Positions 25,001-34,556 of a DNA stretch of 64,000 nt are shown here, piece by piece. Every line of letters begins with the position of its first letter. Positions within the stretch are counted from its first letter, which is position 1. Source of the stretch: Ceratopteris richardii (lineage: Eukaryota; Streptophyta; Polypodiopsida; Polypodiales; Pteridaceae); NCBI GenBank assembly GCA_020310875.1, contig CM035416.1:72001-136000 (forward strand), given 5' to 3'. The notes beneath the pieces are model-generated. The model saw nothing but the letters and a program-made list of their open reading frames with translations. It did not search any database and was not told the origin of the DNA. Position numbers and translations under genes: made by a program.

Positions 25001-26676
25001 TTGACGCTTACTTGTTTAATTTGGAAGTGGTGCCGCAGTGGGCTAAGCCATTAGTGCCAGTATTGACATACGGACCTAACCATCCAGTAGTAAACACACA
25101 AAATAGAGAGGTTGTGAAAGCCCAAAAGTACCACATCATGGCCAGAAGCATGTACAAGCACACAGATCAAGGAATCTTGGCTTGTTGTGTGGAAGAGGAC
25201 GAGTACAATAAATGGTTGCATTTAGCACATGTAGGTGCATTAGAGCAACACTACTCAAAGCAACGAACCTTATAGACACTAAGGAGACTCGGAGTACATT
25301 GGCCAACTATGGAAGCTGATGTCCAAAGGTTGTGCAAGGAATGCCCAATCTGTTGCACTAAACCACCTGTGGAACATGCCACTCTTTATCAAGTGTCCAT
25401 AGTGCCAGATTGGAGTGAACCACTAGTATCCTTCCTGAGGACGAAAACATTCCCTCCAGACCTGACTCTGGCTAGGAAAAGGAGTCTAGAACAAGAAGCC
25501 CAAGATTACTCACTTATTGGTGATAATCTATACAAACGTGGTAAAGACGGTTACCTGAGACTGTGTGTCCATGAGAGTGAATATCTTAAGATCTTGGAAA
25601 CTGCTCACCAAGGTGTAGCTGGAGGACACTTTGGACCAGATTGGGTGATCAAGGCAATACTATTTGCGGGCTTCTGGTGGCCGACCCTTCACATGGATGC
25701 ACATACCTATGTGAAACGGTGTGACGTTTGCCAGAGAACTCAGTACCCTATACGTAAAGATGAGATGCCACTGAAACCCATGATGGGTGGACGTGCATTC
25801 TCTAAGTGGGGAATAGACTTCGTAGGTCCTATTAATCCCCCAGCTAAGGGTTCCCATGCAGAATATATCATTGTTGCGACAGACTATCTAACAAAGTGGG
25901 TAGAGGTAAAAGCCACAACGAAGAATGATGCTCAAACAACAGCTAAGTTTCTATTTGAGAATGTATTCACTAGATACGGGCTACCCATAGAGCTAGTTAG
26001 TGATAGAGGCACTCACTTCTTGAATGAAGTTATTGAAAATCTGCTCCAAGAATTCTTGGTAGTGCATAAGAAGTCTGCCCCCTATCACCCTCAAGCAAAT
26101 GGCCAGGCTGAGAGCACCAACAAGATCTTATGCAATGTACTCACGAAATTAGTGAACAATAAACGCTCTGATTGGGACAAACAGCTACACCATGCTGTTT
26201 GGGCATACCGAGTCACCTACAAAACGGTACTCCAAGCCACCCCCTTTTAGATGGTATTTGGCCAAAATGCTGTGCTACCTTTAGACTTTTTGATACCTAC
26301 ATTGAAAGTGGCACAAGAGCATGAATGGACGGGTCATGAACTCTCCTCAAGACTTTTTGACCTTGAACGATTAGGAGAAACAAGACTGAGAGCAGCTGCA
26401 GGGATATATGCAGCAAAGAAACGACAGAAGGCATACTTTGATGCCCACGTTAAGGATAAAGGTTTGAAGGCAGGCGACTTAGTTTTAGTCTACACATTGA
26501 AGCAACATGCGAGAAAACTAGAGAAGAGAGGCTATGGACCAATGATCATTAATAGAATCTCAACAAGTGGAGCAGTGCAGCTAGCCACATTAGAAGGCGA
26601 TGTTCTTCCAAGTTACATTAGTGGGTGCAGAGTCAAGTTGTATCAGGAACCTCTCACAGAGGAAATGCTAAGTTGA
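19005..26676 (+). pseudogene. Gypsy G gag-pol region (broken)
   Basis: The start MNLRSGRHIVRD matches the MNLRSGRTLG start of H. Parts in order are a gag capsid-like region (LTLRNTALTWFQPLNERQF, FSKSGIRHNTSSLIHSFKQ), zinc knuckles CYTCGGDHMANVC, a degenerate YCTIERRYTNHTAQDCPY, CYRCQGDHLIRDC and CQDCGKEHLLRDC, then an acidic/proline-rich linker. The protease has AILDSGAGVAIATTS and YEMILGRPFMRQL. The reverse transcriptase has EVYVDDLCAHS, RNase H has HVDASNYAIGC, and a first HHCC-like module ends CKECPICC. A second HHCC module ends CDVCQRTQYP. The integrase core shows KWGIDFVGP, SDRGTHFLNEV and NGQAESTNK. The region is broken at about eight points, so it cannot be read as one protein. H carries the matching undamaged region. 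Confidence 0.9.
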
Positions 26677-26760
26677 CTCAATACTGCTAAGAAACGCAAA
26701 GAGGAAGAAAAGCGAATTCGAGAAGAAGCTCAAGCAGAAGCCCTAGAGTGCATACGGAGA

Positions 26761-27986
26761 ATGAAATTAAGAAGACAAGGTAGAGAGCACCCTAGGCAAG
26801 ATGCATATGCAGATCAAGGATATGACGTGGCTATGTGTGAAGTTTCAGGTGTCACCTCTCATAGGATAACTGATCGACGTCCTTTCATAACCTTAGATAT
26901 AGGACAAGGAAAGAGTGCAAGGACTGTAAGAGCCTTGATTGACTCAGGTGCAGCCACTAGTGCTGTTAAATTGTCTTACTCTCAAGAGTTGCAATTAACT
27001 GTCAACCCTGTGGAAGCATATCTCATAGGATTGGGAGGCGTGGAAACCCCTTGCATGGGCGAGGTGGAACTTCCCCTCTATATTCATGATGAGGCAATGA
27101 CAGTTAAAGTACTAGTGTGTCAAGATGAGGACCTCACTGAGCCCCTTGTCTTGGGTCAAGACTGGATCTATGACCAAGCAGTCAACTTAAACCTAAGAAG
27201 TGGACTTCTTCAGGTATGGGTGAATCAAACTAGAATTACAATTGAGTTAAATAATGGAGCACTCAAGGAACTAGAAAAGGCACAGACTCCTGGTCCCTCT
27301 AGGGGTGCACATGAAGTTGACCATGCTGTTCTTGTCCAATGCTATGTGATACAGAAGAACGAAGATCTCAAAGAAGGTGCCAGAACCACAATGGAACTCC
27401 CTTCTTTTCAAAGGCCAGAAGGAGGCAGCAACTAAGGGCAGATCAATCACTGAAGACTCTCCAGGCGAGAGACCAAAAGAACGCGTGAAGCAGAACAACT
27501 CAGCTAATGAAATAAATGTGGGTGCGGAAAGACGAGTTGCCGGCCGTAACTAAGTCGCAACAACGGTCTCAACTTCCTATTAGTAATCAACGACTTGATG
27601 CTAATAAGAGGACTCCTAAAACCTCTGTTGAGAAAGTGAAATCCATTTGGGTACCCAAGAAGTCGATGAAGGCTGACCCACAATCAAGACAAATTTGGGT
27701 GCCTAAGGCTTGCTTGCGGGCTCAACTATCCCCACACAATTCACATCATACACGACAGGGTTCACTCGCTCAAGCAGCCGCCACCCACTCTTGTCTGATA
27801 CACTCGAACACACTACCACCTAGAAGCACGCACAGACTCACTCGTAAATGGGTCCCAATGACACAACAACTTCCAGCAGAATCACTCATGCAACCCTCCC
27901 GAATCTCCACAAAACCAAGACCAAAAGCCATTCATGGTGTTTGGCAACCTAAGACTTGTAATAAACCAACCGACCCCAATCTGTGA
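26761..27986 (+). pseudogene. Gypsy G second retropepsin-like frame with IWVPK-repeat tail
   Basis: After integrase lies a separate frame with the full signature of a retropepsin-type aspartic protease: VRALIDSGAATSAVKLS (active-site Asp-Ser-Gly), a flap-like stretch LIGLGGVETPCMGEVELPL, and PLVLGQDWI as the C-terminal LG-x-D motif. It is distinct from the protease inside pol (AILDSGAG ... MILGRPF). The following part, 27516-27986, is basic and repeats a short tryptophan motif: SIWVPKKS, QIWVPKAC, RKWVPMTQ and GVWQPKTC, with MWVRKDEL at its start. H has both parts in the same order at 34557-35880, and fossil L has the protease. The product is unknown; a protease or a structural protein with a protease fold is inferred. 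Treated as part of a fossil. Confidence 0.78.
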
Positions 27987-28164
27987 ATTCATCTCCACTT
28001 ACTAACTGCATTAGTCAGACAGTGCATCTTTCCATCTAGCTCCTAGGACTATCCAGGCATTAACTACACACACTGTCATCGTGCACTTACTAACCACTGA
28101 CTCATCATCTACCTCACATTAATGTTGTAACGGGGACAACAACGGGTTTATTCTGTCTAGTACG

Positions 28165-28451
28165 ATGTTAACACCTGCTTCTATATTCTCACAGAACCAA
28201 CAAGCAAGCAGGGCCATGGCAGAAGCCGGAGGTGCCAGTTCTCACGCCGGATCCAGCGCACAGATTGTGGATATAGAAACACTCCTCCTCGAACCACATC
28301 TCACCGAAAGACCACAAGAACTTCAAGCTGTGCATGTACTCCCAGTTCAGGATCCTCCCGAGGGGCACACCTCTCAAGTGGGCAAACACGCTCATTGGTT
28401 CAGTGATGTTGCAGGACCATTGGGTGATGGAACCTATTTTTTGGCGCCGTG
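28165..28451 (+). pseudogene. Gypsy G ORF3, 5' part, interrupted by the H insertion
   Basis: The frame has VLPVQDPP and KHAHWFSDVAGPLGDGTYFL, which lines up with QLLPMESVTKARGHWFRDDQ and the following LIFMATIKIM of H ORF3 (33301-34278). It is cut at 28452 by the solo H LTR. The apparent continuation of the open frame beyond that point is LTR sequence and not part of the protein. No known domain was recognised. The stretch 27987-28164 before it shows nothing. Confidence 0.55.
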
Positions 28452-29344
28452 TGTTGACCTAAGCTTCAACTTAGGGACTTGCGGAGAAAGAGACTATACC
28501 TCAATCCCCTCACAAGTGCATATAGTGGGTATACACGCTTTTAAATATCAATCCAAAGAGTATGCAAACCTAGCCGAGTGTATGAAGACATGCAATCATG
28601 TGATGGTCAATGCAAATGAACTACTCAAGAATGAAAATGAGGTAAATGCTTATCCTAACAAGCTTCAACTGTAGGTCAAGACGAAACGATACTTGGAGCA
28701 GCAGCCGTCAGTATTTTGGACTTTTCTCTTAGCTCAGAGCTCCAAACATAGCGAATAGCATATGCGTTTCGAAGCTCTCGAGAAGACGCATCCAATGGCA
28801 GTGGTTTCGCTCAATTCCGACGCTCCTACTTCAAGTTATGACAGAAATACTGAATCGCGAAAATACTTTCCTACACTTCAGCACTTCCTACACCTCGCAC
28901 ACACCTTTCCTACAACAAAGAAACACTCTCAAGGATAGACAACACTCACAAGCACTCTTTCCAAGCAATACACATGCATACAAGCTCGCGAAGAAGAAGA
29001 TGAAGAGGGAAGAAGACACAAATTCGAATTTCTGTGCTCTCTATTCTCACAATGGCAAAAAGTCCTTTACAAAGAGTCACATTTGACTTATATACTAGTG
29101 CCCTAAAAATGGTCCTTTCACACAAGTGACCGGCACTTTATTCACTAAAAGCTAATTTCCTACTATTTTACATGGGTAAGCTTCTATTCTTCTGTGGGAA
29201 TGCATCTAGAGGACTCCTCTAGTGCCTTTACAAAGGGAAATATATTACAAGAATGAATATGTTACAAAAATATGTGGTCCAAATCGGAAAAATTTTGGGG
29301 CCCGTCTTTTTTCTCTACTTTGTGCGCTCTTTAGCTCTGCAACA
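28452..29344 (-). repeat. Solo LTR of gypsy H, inside G
   Basis: 893 bp, TGTTGACCTAAG to GCTCTGCAACA, equal in length to the right H LTR at 45362-46254 and about 0.9 percent different (eight positions by eye). No H internal sequence is attached to it. It is followed directly by G sequence (CAGACGAACATCAGG), exactly as the right H LTR is. No 5-bp target duplication is visible (CCGTG on the left, CAGAC on the right). It contains small open frames that look fortuitous. Confidence 0.9.
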
Positions 29345-30164
29345 CAGACGAACATCAGGAAGCACCACTGTCACCACCCTCCCCACCCCTCACTACACAA
29401 CTCACTCCACCACGTGACACTATTACCACCACGTCCAATATCACCACAATCGTCACGGGAATTCCACTCTCTCCGGGAATCCAATTCGGGGGCATCACCA
29501 TGCCCACTTTCACCACTCTCTTCACTAACGTCACTTCCACCCCACCCACGATCCCCATCTACACGGTCACTCAAACATTTGACACTATGGAAACATCTCC
29601 TGCCACTGCACCGCTCCCTCCCCCCATGCAACCTCCGTCTCCCATACCCCCTCCACCCACATCTCCACTTGCATCCACATCATTCACAACTCCCTTTCCC
29701 GCCCCCATTCCCCCTGCATCTTCACCTCTCCCTGCATCATTTAATGTAAATAGTATATTTCTAGCATTAAATCAATGTGTATATCAGCTTCAGAATGAGT
29801 ACAGAGCTCTTGACGATCGGTATCAACAACTGACAACAAATCACCAGAACTTACAAAGGCAACTTACAATTCTTGAAGAGGAAAATGCAGATGTGAATCA
29901 ATGTTATGCAATGCTTGAGCAGGCTCACCAAACACTACTGGAGGCACCCCAACCATCGAAGGAATCAAGCGTCAAACAACTAGAAGCTTTGCTCGAAGTA
30001 TACCAGGCCGATAACCTACGAGTCAGACGTAACTTGGCGCTACTCAGAAAACATATGGCCATAGCACTTGAAGAGAACAAGAGACTGCAGAAACAAAATG
30101 AAGAGAATCTGGAAGCGGCAATGGAAGGCTCTCCCCACGGAATTGATCCAGAGCAGTTTAAAGC
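29345..30164 (+). repeat. Duplicated G segment (5' part of G ORF4), left copy
   Basis: These 820 bp repeat 46255-47074 with only two differences by eye. They encode the proline-rich start of ORF4 (from 29500) and part of its coiled coil, ending at HGIDPEQFKA. They are followed by seven filler bases and an H LTR fragment, so this copy is a truncated duplicate of ORF4. Confidence 0.92.
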
Positions 30165-30171
30165 ATCTAGA
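30165..30171. other. Duplication junction with templated filler
   Basis: Between G sequence ending GAGCAGTTTAAAGC and H LTR sequence starting GGGAATGCATCTAGAGG are the seven bases ATCTAGA. With neighbours they form GCATCTAGAGGG, a copy of GCATCTAGAGG found 14 bases further on. This looks like a short templated insertion made during end joining. Confidence 0.75.
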
Positions 30172-30320
30172 GGGAATGCATCTAGAGGACTCCTCTAGTG
30201 CCTTTACAAAGGGAAATATATTACAAGAATGAATATGTTACAAAAATATGTGGTCCAAATCGGAAAAATTTTGGGGCCCGTCTTTTTTCTCTGCTTTGTG
30301 CGCTCTTTAGCTCTGCAACA
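30172..30320 (-). repeat. Gypsy H 3' LTR remnant
   Basis: 149 bp equal to 46106-46254 of the right LTR with two differences by eye. It is joined on the left to the duplicated G segment, and on the right to the H polypurine tract. Confidence 0.9.
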
Positions 30321-30334
30321 CTCTCCCCCTCTTC
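30321..30334 (-). other. Gypsy H polypurine tract
   Basis: On the minus strand GAAGAGGGGGAGAG directly precedes the TGTTGCAGAGC start of the LTR. It fixes the orientation of H. Confidence 0.88.
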
Positions 30335-30696
30335 GCCTCTGTCGTCCCTTGACAGACTTTGCTTTACGCACGCGCCCTGACAGACTTTGCTTCGCGCACG
30401 CGCCCAGTGGTCAGTGTTGTCTGATTCTTGATCTTGCATTACGTTTTAGAGGCGCTCTGATTTGTCCTGGTTGCACACATTGGACCTGGTTGATTCGGTT
30501 TGCCACGCACGCCATTAGTGCACATATGCGGATGTAGCTCGTAAGCCTTGATCTGAAACCTCTGCAACTCAAGAGGCTGAAACATCCACATAGGTGATAC
30601 ATGTTGGCCCTGATTCCTTCTTCCAGCTGCGTGTTTTTCCTTGATGTGTGCGCCCCTGCGGGGCTTCCTGCAGAGATGTATCTTTAAATTTGCCTT

Positions 30697-33084
30697 TTAG
30701 TGAAGCTGTTTCTTTCGTTGTTTTCTTTTTTTCCTCTTTTTACTCGTCTCGCCCTCGACACTGCCCCCCTCCTGGACTCTGTCGTCCCCGACAGGCTTTT
30801 TGTGGCGACGGGTATAGGTTTGAATGACCTGTTGCTCTCTTTGATTTAGCAGATTGGCATGACATAGCATGAACTCCTTCCATTGGCGAGACTTTACTCC
30901 GTCCTCTGGTGCCTGTCTATGGTCAGCAAAGAAACTTATCTCGTAGGCCACCAGTCGTGCATTCAAGTTGGAGGTCATTTTAATGAAGATCTCTGAATCC
31001 ATTTCAAAAAAGCCCGTAAAGAATGCTTCTTCAAATGTCTGCATATATGTCGATGGTAGAAACATGAGGCGAGAAAAATAAGCCATAATTGTTAACCGGC
31101 TGGGAATAGTAGATAAATCAAAAATTAAGGCCTCCGAGCCCTGCGTAATGCCGATGAAATTCAAAAAAGTATATTGTGCGTGTTGGAACACTTTAATCAC
31201 TGTAAGGAGCATGCTAAATATTTTATTTGTCATTTTTACAGCTAGGTCGGGAACAGTAGCATATCTTGCAAGCCAAAATTCCATGGTTTTGACCATGTAT
31301 TCCTCTGTCGGTAGGTAGTTGTGTGGTGGACTAGGTAATAGCGGATAATTTAGCCATTGGTTATTAATACTACCTTGCCGCTGACCTTCCCAAAATTGCG
31401 TCCATGCTCTTCGACGGGGTAGTGGGCAAAATGATGGGTTTACTTGAAGCTCATACGGTGATGCTTCCCACTGTACCCGTAGCGTAGGGTGCTTTTCCAA
31501 GAGCTTTCTTCTCCAAATGGGATTTGCTGCCTCGAACTCCACCTGAGTATATTTAAAAGTATCATGCCGAAAATGGAGATTTTGGTCAGGTTCCTTATTT
31601 GTAGTCTGTTTTATGTAATGCCTAGTTTGTTCCTTCAAAAGCCCGTATGGTACATTGAAGGGCCTTAGTATATGCTCCAGTTGCTTGCTGTCGATTTGAG
31701 CATCTTTCATTAAATTGATGATTTGATCTTCAAATTCAGCCGTAAGCTGGGACACCAGTAGTGCCCTTTCTGTCCTGCTCAGCTGTGCAAGTTTTTGTGT
31801 GTTAGGTTCTAATGGAACCTCCTTTTCCTCCCTTATTGGTGAATTATACAAGGGGGGAGAGAGAGGGCGTACCTCTTCCTCCACAGTAGCCGAGGTCCCT
31901 GGCGGAACTACTGGTGTCCCCTGCTGTGCTTGCTGCTTTAATTGCTCCTGAAGTTGTTTGATTAATTCATCTTTTTGTTTGTTTTCCTCTTCGGCCTTAG
32001 CAAGTGTTGCTTGATGTTTCATTAATTCCTGGGCCACAATGTTCATGTGCTCCGTGTCTTCCTTGCACTGTCGCAAGTAGTTATTTTCTGCTCTTTTCCA
32101 TTTTGTTCTGAGGGCTGCGGTGTCCTCCATATATCTCTTTTCCCAATCCGTTATGACTTCTTGCTCCTGTCTGAGCTGATCTTGTAATTTAGTGATCTGA
32201 TCTTCCAGGTCTTTGACATTCCTTTGTGGCTCATCAGTAATTGCCAGTGGCTGATCACTAATGAGAGCTGTCATTAGCTCTTTATTTCTTTGTCGCATGT
32301 TGTCAGCTTCCTCCATACTGGCCTTGAGCTGAGACTCTAATATTTTGCTGCGAGCTTGAAGGCGTGTCTTCTCAGTCTCGCTCATGTCTAATTTCTTTGT
32401 TAGTTCCACGACTTGGTCCTTCAATTTTGTCTGCTCTGTTTCTAGCATACTGTTTTGTGTTTTGACTTCTTGAAGTTCTATTTCTTTGTTCAGAGCTTGT
32501 TCTCGCACTTTGGATAGTTCTTCAGACAGCTCTTTGCCTGTTTTTTCAAGTTCCTTCTTTTCTTGCATGGCTTGGTCATAATCTTCATCAGCATCAAGCA
32601 TCAGTTGTTGTGTATCTAAAGCCGTTCGAATCATATCTTGTACAACAGGCTTGAGCTGAGCGATGTCTACATTAAGCCATGTCTTTGGTATTTCTGGAGT
32701 CTCTCCTGTTTGCACATCTTTGCCTATTGCCACCTGAAGTGTCTCGTTGTGTGGCTGTCTAACTTGTAATTGTATCTTGGGTTCTTCATCATCGCTTCTT
32801 GCTGCCTTCTTTTTAGTAGCACTCCCCTGAAAAGTGACATCCATTGGGGAAGGTTCTGCGACAACCCTGATAGGTGTGAATGGCTCTTCCGTTTCTATAT
32901 CTTGATCTTCATTTTCCTTTTCCGCAATCTCCGCATCTATTTTTGTGCTTGTGATCTTCTGCTTCATTTTCATATCTTGATCTATCGGTTTGGGGCATTC
33001 TGGTTCTTCACCATAATCCACTTCATTGAGTTCGTTCCATTGCCCATCATCTTTTGATTCGCTTTGAATTTCCACATCCAACAA
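30697..33084 (-). CDS. Gypsy H ORF4: coiled-coil protein with conserved C-terminal domain
   Basis: 795 codons. Residues 1-130 are acidic. About 170-420 form a long coiled coil rich in Glu, Lys, Gln and Leu (for example KELSEELSKVREQALNKEIE). A linker with proline runs follows. A globular C-terminal part (about 490-740) contains YATVPDLAVKMTNKIFSMLL, IFDLSTIPSRL and QTFEEAFFTGFFEMDSEIFI. The end is strongly basic (SKKRKKRKQRKKQLH), suggesting nuclear targeting or nucleic-acid binding. G ORF4 shares the order and the C-terminal motifs (YDMSTTPS, QTIEEMFITGFWEYHSEIFI). No signal peptide or membrane segment is visible, so it does not look like an envelope protein. Function unknown. It lies after integrase and would need splicing, an internal promoter or another route for expression. 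The 30335-30696 stretch after it shows nothing. Confidence 0.75.
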   Translation of the reverse strand: MLDVEIQSESKDDGQWNELNEVDYGEEPECPKPIDQDMKMKQKITSTKIDAEIAEKENEDQDIETEEPFTPIRVVAEPSPMDVTFQGSATKKKAARSDDEEPKIQLQVRQPHNETLQVAIGKDVQTGETPEIPKTWLNVDIAQLKPVVQDMIRTALDTQQLMLDADEDYDQAMQEKKELEKTGKELSEELSKVREQALNKEIELQEVKTQNSMLETEQTKLKDQVVELTKKLDMSETEKTRLQARSKILESQLKASMEEADNMRQRNKELMTALISDQPLAITDEPQRNVKDLEDQITKLQDQLRQEQEVITDWEKRYMEDTAALRTKWKRAENNYLRQCKEDTEHMNIVAQELMKHQATLAKAEEENKQKDELIKQLQEQLKQQAQQGTPVVPPGTSATVEEEVRPLSPPLYNSPIREEKEVPLEPNTQKLAQLSRTERALLVSQLTAEFEDQIINLMKDAQIDSKQLEHILRPFNVPYGLLKEQTRHYIKQTTNKEPDQNLHFRHDTFKYTQVEFEAANPIWRRKLLEKHPTLRVQWEASPYELQVNPSFCPLPRRRAWTQFWEGQRQGSINNQWLNYPLLPSPPHNYLPTEEYMVKTMEFWLARYATVPDLAVKMTNKIFSMLLTVIKVFQHAQYTFLNFIGITQGSEALIFDLSTIPSRLTIMAYFSRLMFLPSTYMQTFEEAFFTGFFEMDSEIFIKMTSNLNARLVAYEISFFADHRQAPEDGVKSRQWKEFMLCHANLLNQREQQVIQTYTRRHKKPVGDDRVQEGGSVEGETSKKRKKRKQRKKQLH

Positions 33085-33300
33085 TGATGTGTCCTTTTCT
33101 TCTTTGTCTTGAGTAGATGAGCTGGAGTTGTCTAACCCGATTTCACGGTATCGGTGGACTTTAGTGAGTCTTCTTTTTGTTTTCGACTCTTGTTGTGACT
33201 GCTGTTAGTGATGACCTTGCACAGGTAAGTTGACTTGTCCTTCCGTATATTTGTGCGTTTCTTCAAGTGCTTTGGTCAACTCTTCCTCCGTGATTTGTTT

Positions 33301-34278
33301 CTATCCTACAAGTGTCACCTTTGGAAGTACATGTACTCTTTTTTTCATAGGTATTCCTTCTTCCTCTGTCTTGACTTCTCTTAGTCTTTTTGTGCCTCTC
33401 ATTCTTGGCTGAGAGCTAGTTCCTGCCTCTTCCATAACCGTAGCACTCTTCTTCTTTTTGGGAACTGAGGCGGATTTCACATATGTAGCTAGCCCTTCGG
33501 AGGTTGGCATCTCCCTTAAACAATTCTTCATGTCCAAAGCTTCATATATGAGCAATGTCAAAGCTGAACTCCCATTCAAAAATTTCTTCTGGCCCCATTT
33601 CTTTTGGGCTTCAAACAGTCGTTCTTGTACATATCCTGTTAGATTCACTTTGTTGCCTATCTGTCTCATGGCATGTGACAGTAGTTGGACGACTATCTTT
33701 TGAGGTGCGGTGTACCTGTGCATACTTGGAAAACAGAAGTATTGATGCACCAACCGTACAGCATCCTCTATGTCAATTCTATTGATTTCCAGGAATGATC
33801 TCTTCTTCGGATCATGGCATTCGTCCTTCACACTAGTAATCCCTGCTTGATTCCATCCAAAAGCTTTATTAATTAATTCATGTGTGAATTGTATGGTCTT
33901 CCATGTCCCGAATTTGTCCAATACTTGCGCTTCTGGGACTGAGATTTTTGTTCCAGCAGGCTGCATAGTGTTCATTACCTGTGTACACCTCTGAAAATCT
34001 GGTACATAGATGGGTAACTTGAGGAATGACTCTATGCCCGCTTGTGTCCACACCTCCTCAATATGAGGTAACCCTTGTATTATAGTCTTGAAATCTTGGG
34101 ACATGATAGGGAAGTAATGGTCCGTGTCCATGATTTTGATGGTAGCCATGAAAATTAGCTCCGCCACTGGCTGATCATCTCTGAACCAATGACCTCTTGC
34201 TTTTGTTACCGATTCCATTGGAAGGAGTTGCACCTCTTCTTGCTGTGTTGCTTCGGAATCAGTGGAAGCCATCTGCAC
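33301..34278 (-). CDS. Gypsy H ORF3: protein of unknown family with basic C-terminus
   Basis: 325 codons. The N-terminal half reads as a compact globular domain with ARGHWFRDDQPVAELIF, FLKLPIYVPDFQRCTQVM and FTHELINKAFGWNQAGIT. The middle has RLVHQYFCFPSMHRYTAPQK and LLSHAMRQIGNKVNL. The last 60 residues are basic, with SVPKKKKSA, GTKRLREVK and PMKKRVHVLPK, which look like nuclear localisation signals. G keeps only the start of the matching frame. The style recalls the plant-mobile or putative-plant-transposon domains found in some Athila-type elements, but this is only an impression. No catalytic motif was seen. Confidence 0.6.
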   Translation of the reverse strand: MQMASTDSEATQQEEVQLLPMESVTKARGHWFRDDQPVAELIFMATIKIMDTDHYFPIMSQDFKTIIQGLPHIEEVWTQAGIESFLKLPIYVPDFQRCTQVMNTMQPAGTKISVPEAQVLDKFGTWKTIQFTHELINKAFGWNQAGITSVKDECHDPKKRSFLEINRIDIEDAVRLVHQYFCFPSMHRYTAPQKIVVQLLSHAMRQIGNKVNLTGYVQERLFEAQKKWGQKKFLNGSSALTLLIYEALDMKNCLREMPTSEGLATYVKSASVPKKKKSATVMEEAGTSSQPRMRGTKRLREVKTEEEGIPMKKRVHVLPKVTLVG

Positions 34279-34556
34279 TCAATATAGAGTATGAATTAGC
34301 ATCCATATATTTTTTTCAGAAATCCTCCTCCATATGTTGATTAATAATTCGATGTTGCTCCGAGTGCCTGGTGCCGTCCCTTTCCCGTGGGTGTGAGAAA
34401 GGTAATACCTGAATTTTTCATGTATTTTTTCTATTTTTTTGCTGAAAAGAAAACATAAATGTTAGTCCATAGCCGAAGCGGTTAGTGAATTTTTTTGGAG
34501 TAATATTTTATGTATGTACAAGTGCTCTCCTATTTCCAAAGGGAAAATGTGCGTGA

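Noticed and set aside
28440-28452. GGCGCC next to the solo H LTR as a leftover primer site
   Set aside because: The order and orientation do not match the H primer site and the bases fit the coding frame of G ORF3; probably chance.
28452-29220. Open frames inside the H LTR copies (also 45362-46130) as small genes
   Set aside because: They are short, repeated with the LTR, and lack any recognisable domain; the apparent fusion with G ORF3 is due to the insertion.
29355-29631. Minus-strand frames opposite the start of ORF4
   Set aside because: They mirror the proline-rich plus-strand coding and have no motif of their own.
32770-33057. Plus-strand frames opposite H ORF4 and ORF2
   Set aside because: They are short hydrophobic shadows of charged minus-strand coding.
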